DNA from: Ustilago trichophora
Taxonomy: Eukaryota > Basidiomycota > Ustilaginomycetes > Ustilaginales > Ustilaginaceae
Length of the DNA stretch: 64,000 nt
Assembly: GCA_900323505.1 (NCBI GenBank)
Contig: OOIN01000027.1
Coordinates: 124,001 to 188,000 of the forward strand
Direction: 5' to 3'
Each line of letters starts with the position of its first letter. The first letter of the stretch is position 1. The translations under genes were made by a program, and so were the position numbers. The notes below the pieces were generated by a model. It was given only the letters and a program-made list of their open reading frames with translations. It did not search any database and had not been told where the DNA came from. This document shows, piece by piece, positions 61,913-64,000 of this stretch.

Positions 61913-63754
61913 ATGGCTTCCCATTCCACCACATCGTCTTGTATTCAGCCACAACCCGCAGCAGCAGCAGCACCACCGCAGCAACCCCTAGATCCGGCAA
62001 CCGAGGGCACAGCAACCCCATATACCGTCATGTCTGGCGAAGCTTCCTCCTCGAGAACACGTACCGACTCGCTCTCCTCCCATCACACCTCGCCCATCTC
62101 TCGCAGCACCATTGTTGATGACAACAAGATTCAAACTCAACATGACTCCCCGATCAAAACCACATCTTCTACTTCGCCATCCAAGATTGTCTCCAACCCC
62201 GTCCCTGCAGAATTGCATCCAGCCTCGTCAGAGCACATCCCCGCCACTCACAGTTCTTCGGCGGAAAACGACCTCGAAAAGGCACCTCAAGCAGATCCGG
62301 CTTTGCTCCAATCGCAAGCTGAAGACGATGTCATCTGGGTAGAATTCCCTCCTGGTGATCCTGAAAATCCTTTCAATTTCAGCAAGACTCGCAAGTGGTG
62401 CATCACCATCCTCGGCGTCCTCTTTACAGCTGAAGTGGCCGCTACTGCTTCGGCCTATGTCCCCGGAATCCCGTCCATGGAGCGCGATTTGAACATCAAA
62501 AACCACGAGTTGAGCCTGCTAGGCATCGCAATTTACCCCTTGGGCTTCGCGTTGCCTCCGTTGGTGCTGGCGCCGCTGTCGGAGGTGTTTGGTCGAAATC
62601 CCATGTATCTGGTCTGTCATCTTTGCTATACCGTGTTGTTTGTCGGATTGGGATTTGCGGATAACGCTGCGACGGTGATCATTCTCAGATTCCTTTCGGG
62701 TATGTTTGGTAGTACGGGAAGTACGATGGTCGGCGGGTCGATTTCCGACATCTGGAGTAGTAAAGAGAGGGGTCAGCCTATGGCGCTCTTTGCGACGGGG
62801 GCCATCTTTGGCACCGGTATCGGTCCCGTTTGGGCTGGATGGGTCGAAAACAATCGCCGCTTGGGATGGAGATGGATCCAATACATCCAAGCCATCTACA
62901 CCGGATTCATCCTCATCCTCCTCCTCCTTTTCCTGCGAGAAACCCGTGGAAGCATCATTCTCACCCGACGTGCCGCAAAGCTTCGCAAAACTACCGGAGA
63001 TTCACGCTACAAAGCCCGCGCCGAGCTCGAAACCGCCTCGATCAGCGTCCTTATCAAGAATTCGTTGACTCGACCGTTGATCTTTTTGGTCAAGGAACCG
63101 ATTGTTACGTTTTTCTCGCTTTGGATCGCTTTCACTTGGGGATTCATGTACATGCTCCTCAGCTCTGTGGGTCTGATCACGGCCCAGCATTCTTTCACGC
63201 CGGGCGAGACAGGGTTGGTATTCATCGCTATCGCAGGAGCAGGCATTCTGGGCAATCTGATGAATCCAATGCAGGAATATCTCTACCGCAAGAATTTCCC
63301 CCGTAGAGGACCCGAAGCAAGACTTTACTTTGCTTGCATCGGCGCGATCACTTTCCCCGTTGGATGCTTTATCTACGCTTGGACAAGTTTCCCTCATACA
63401 TCCATCGCAGGACCCGTCGTCGGGATCGTGGTGCTCATGACCGCCATTTACCACATTTATCTCGCCGTCTTTAATTATCTCGCTGATAGCTATCTAACGT
63501 ATGCCAGCTCGGCGCTGGCAGCACAGAGCTTTGCGAGGAATCTGTTCGGATTCATTTTCCCCCTCATCGTCGAGAAAATGTACCATGGATTAGGCTATCA
63601 ATGGGCCAGCACGCTAAGTGCCTTCTTGGGCGCCCTGCTGGGCGTGGTCCCCTTCGTACTCTTCTTCTATGGAAAGAAGATCAGGGCAAAGAGTAAGATC
63701 AGCCAAGCATTGCAGAGACAGTTTGAGGAGCAGGAGGCCAAGGAAAAACCCTAG
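61913..63754 (+). CDS. MFS multidrug/polyamine exporter, DHA1 family
   Basis: 613 residues. An N-terminus of about 140 Ser/Thr/Pro-rich residues ends in WVEFPPGDPENPFNFSKTRKW, the Asp-Pro-x-Asn-Pro-x-x-(W/F) motif that precedes helix 1 in fungal DHA1 exporters (Tpo1/Flu1-like). Twelve helices follow. LSEVFGRNPMYL after helix 2, RFLSGMFGSTGSTMVGGSISDIWSSKERGQPMAL (motif C-type with IGPVWAGW) and FLRETRGSIILTRRA confirm it. It exports drugs or polyamines by proton antiport across the plasma membrane; the substrate is unknown. Single exon; ends in a Gln/Glu/Lys-rich tail. Start chosen as the first ATG. Confidence 0.85.
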   Translation: MASHSTTSSCIQPQPAAAAAPPQQPLDPATEGTATPYTVMSGEASSSRTRTDSLSSHHTSPISRSTIVDDNKIQTQHDSPIKTTSSTSPSKIVSNPVPAELHPASSEHIPATHSSSAENDLEKAPQADPALLQSQAEDDVIWVEFPPGDPENPFNFSKTRKWCITILGVLFTAEVAATASAYVPGIPSMERDLNIKNHELSLLGIAIYPLGFALPPLVLAPLSEVFGRNPMYLVCHLCYTVLFVGLGFADNAATVIILRFLSGMFGSTGSTMVGGSISDIWSSKERGQPMALFATGAIFGTGIGPVWAGWVENNRRLGWRWIQYIQAIYTGFILILLLLFLRETRGSIILTRRAAKLRKTTGDSRYKARAELETASISVLIKNSLTRPLIFLVKEPIVTFFSLWIAFTWGFMYMLLSSVGLITAQHSFTPGETGLVFIAIAGAGILGNLMNPMQEYLYRKNFPRRGPEARLYFACIGAITFPVGCFIYAWTSFPHTSIAGPVVGIVVLMTAIYHIYLAVFNYLADSYLTYASSALAAQSFARNLFGFIFPLIVEKMYHGLGYQWASTLSAFLGALLGVVPFVLFFYGKKIRAKSKISQALQRQFEEQEAKEKP

Positions 63755-64000
63755 ATCTGCTTCTGTACTCTTTCATACGGTCATCTTAATCTATTCCTAC
63801 ATGCAGTGGTTGATGCATTTGCAACTCTGTCGGGTGCAGAACTTGTCTGGAGCTTGAGACTTTGGTGTGGATTGGTCGTGTGAGTGCTCAGTTGAGTTGA
63901 TCTCGGACATCGCAGCGAGCACAGGTTAAAAGTGGGAACCATATGCATTGGGAAAAATCATGATTGGGTTTGGAAACAAACACTTGAACAAACTTGAATC
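63755..64000. other. 3' flank of the exporter to the window edge
   Basis: 246 bases, no gene seen. Confidence 0.5.

Overview
This window looks like a fungal nuclear contig, most likely from a smut fungus (Ustilaginales). The evidence is compact genes with few short GT-AG introns, a Coq11-Coq10 fusion gene, basidiomycete-type gene architectures, long serine- and glutamine-rich tracts, and intergenic DNA full of simple repeats and the octamer TACTGTAC. The placement is an inference from gene content; no marker gene was compared.

Layout: 0-8 kb holds the 3' end of an MFS drug exporter, then a small catabolic cluster: a 3-dehydroshikimate dehydratase-like enzyme (-), a quinate/shikimate dehydrogenase-like enzyme (-) and, across a 2.2 kb divergent promoter, a quinate-type permease (+). 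Together these would import quinate or shikimate and convert shikimate to protocatechuate. 9-11 kb is RTF1 (Paf1 complex). 11.4-15.5 kb is a tandem, same-strand array of three paralogues of an unrecognised family with two zinc-knuckle-like motifs. The middle copy is intact and both outer copies carry frameshifts; this is the most unusual locus in the window. 16-34.5 kb is a dense housekeeping stretch: a Doa4/USP8-type deubiquitinase, an aldehyde dehydrogenase with both mitochondrial-like and peroxisome-like signals, an HpPgdA-like deacetylase, Vam7, Arp2, Cog3, a small mitochondrial-type membrane protein, PCNA with an internal insertion, and a WD40-PFU (Doa1/PLAA-like) protein without a PUL domain.

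34.5-40.8 kb has no intact gene. It contains a possible decayed locus near 36.6-38.2 kb and the long leader of a Zn2Cys6 regulator (40.8-44.4 kb). Then come an F-box/RCC1 protein, an arrestin-like protein, a 4.4 kb repeat-rich gap, an SV2-like MFS transporter, the Coq11-Coq10 fusion, an intron-containing tRNA-Ala(AGC) and a DHA1-type MFS exporter at the right edge.

All calls were made by reading the sequence and from knowledge of the families. No alignment or database search was run. Intron boundaries were placed by hand from GT-AG sites, reading frame and family continuity.
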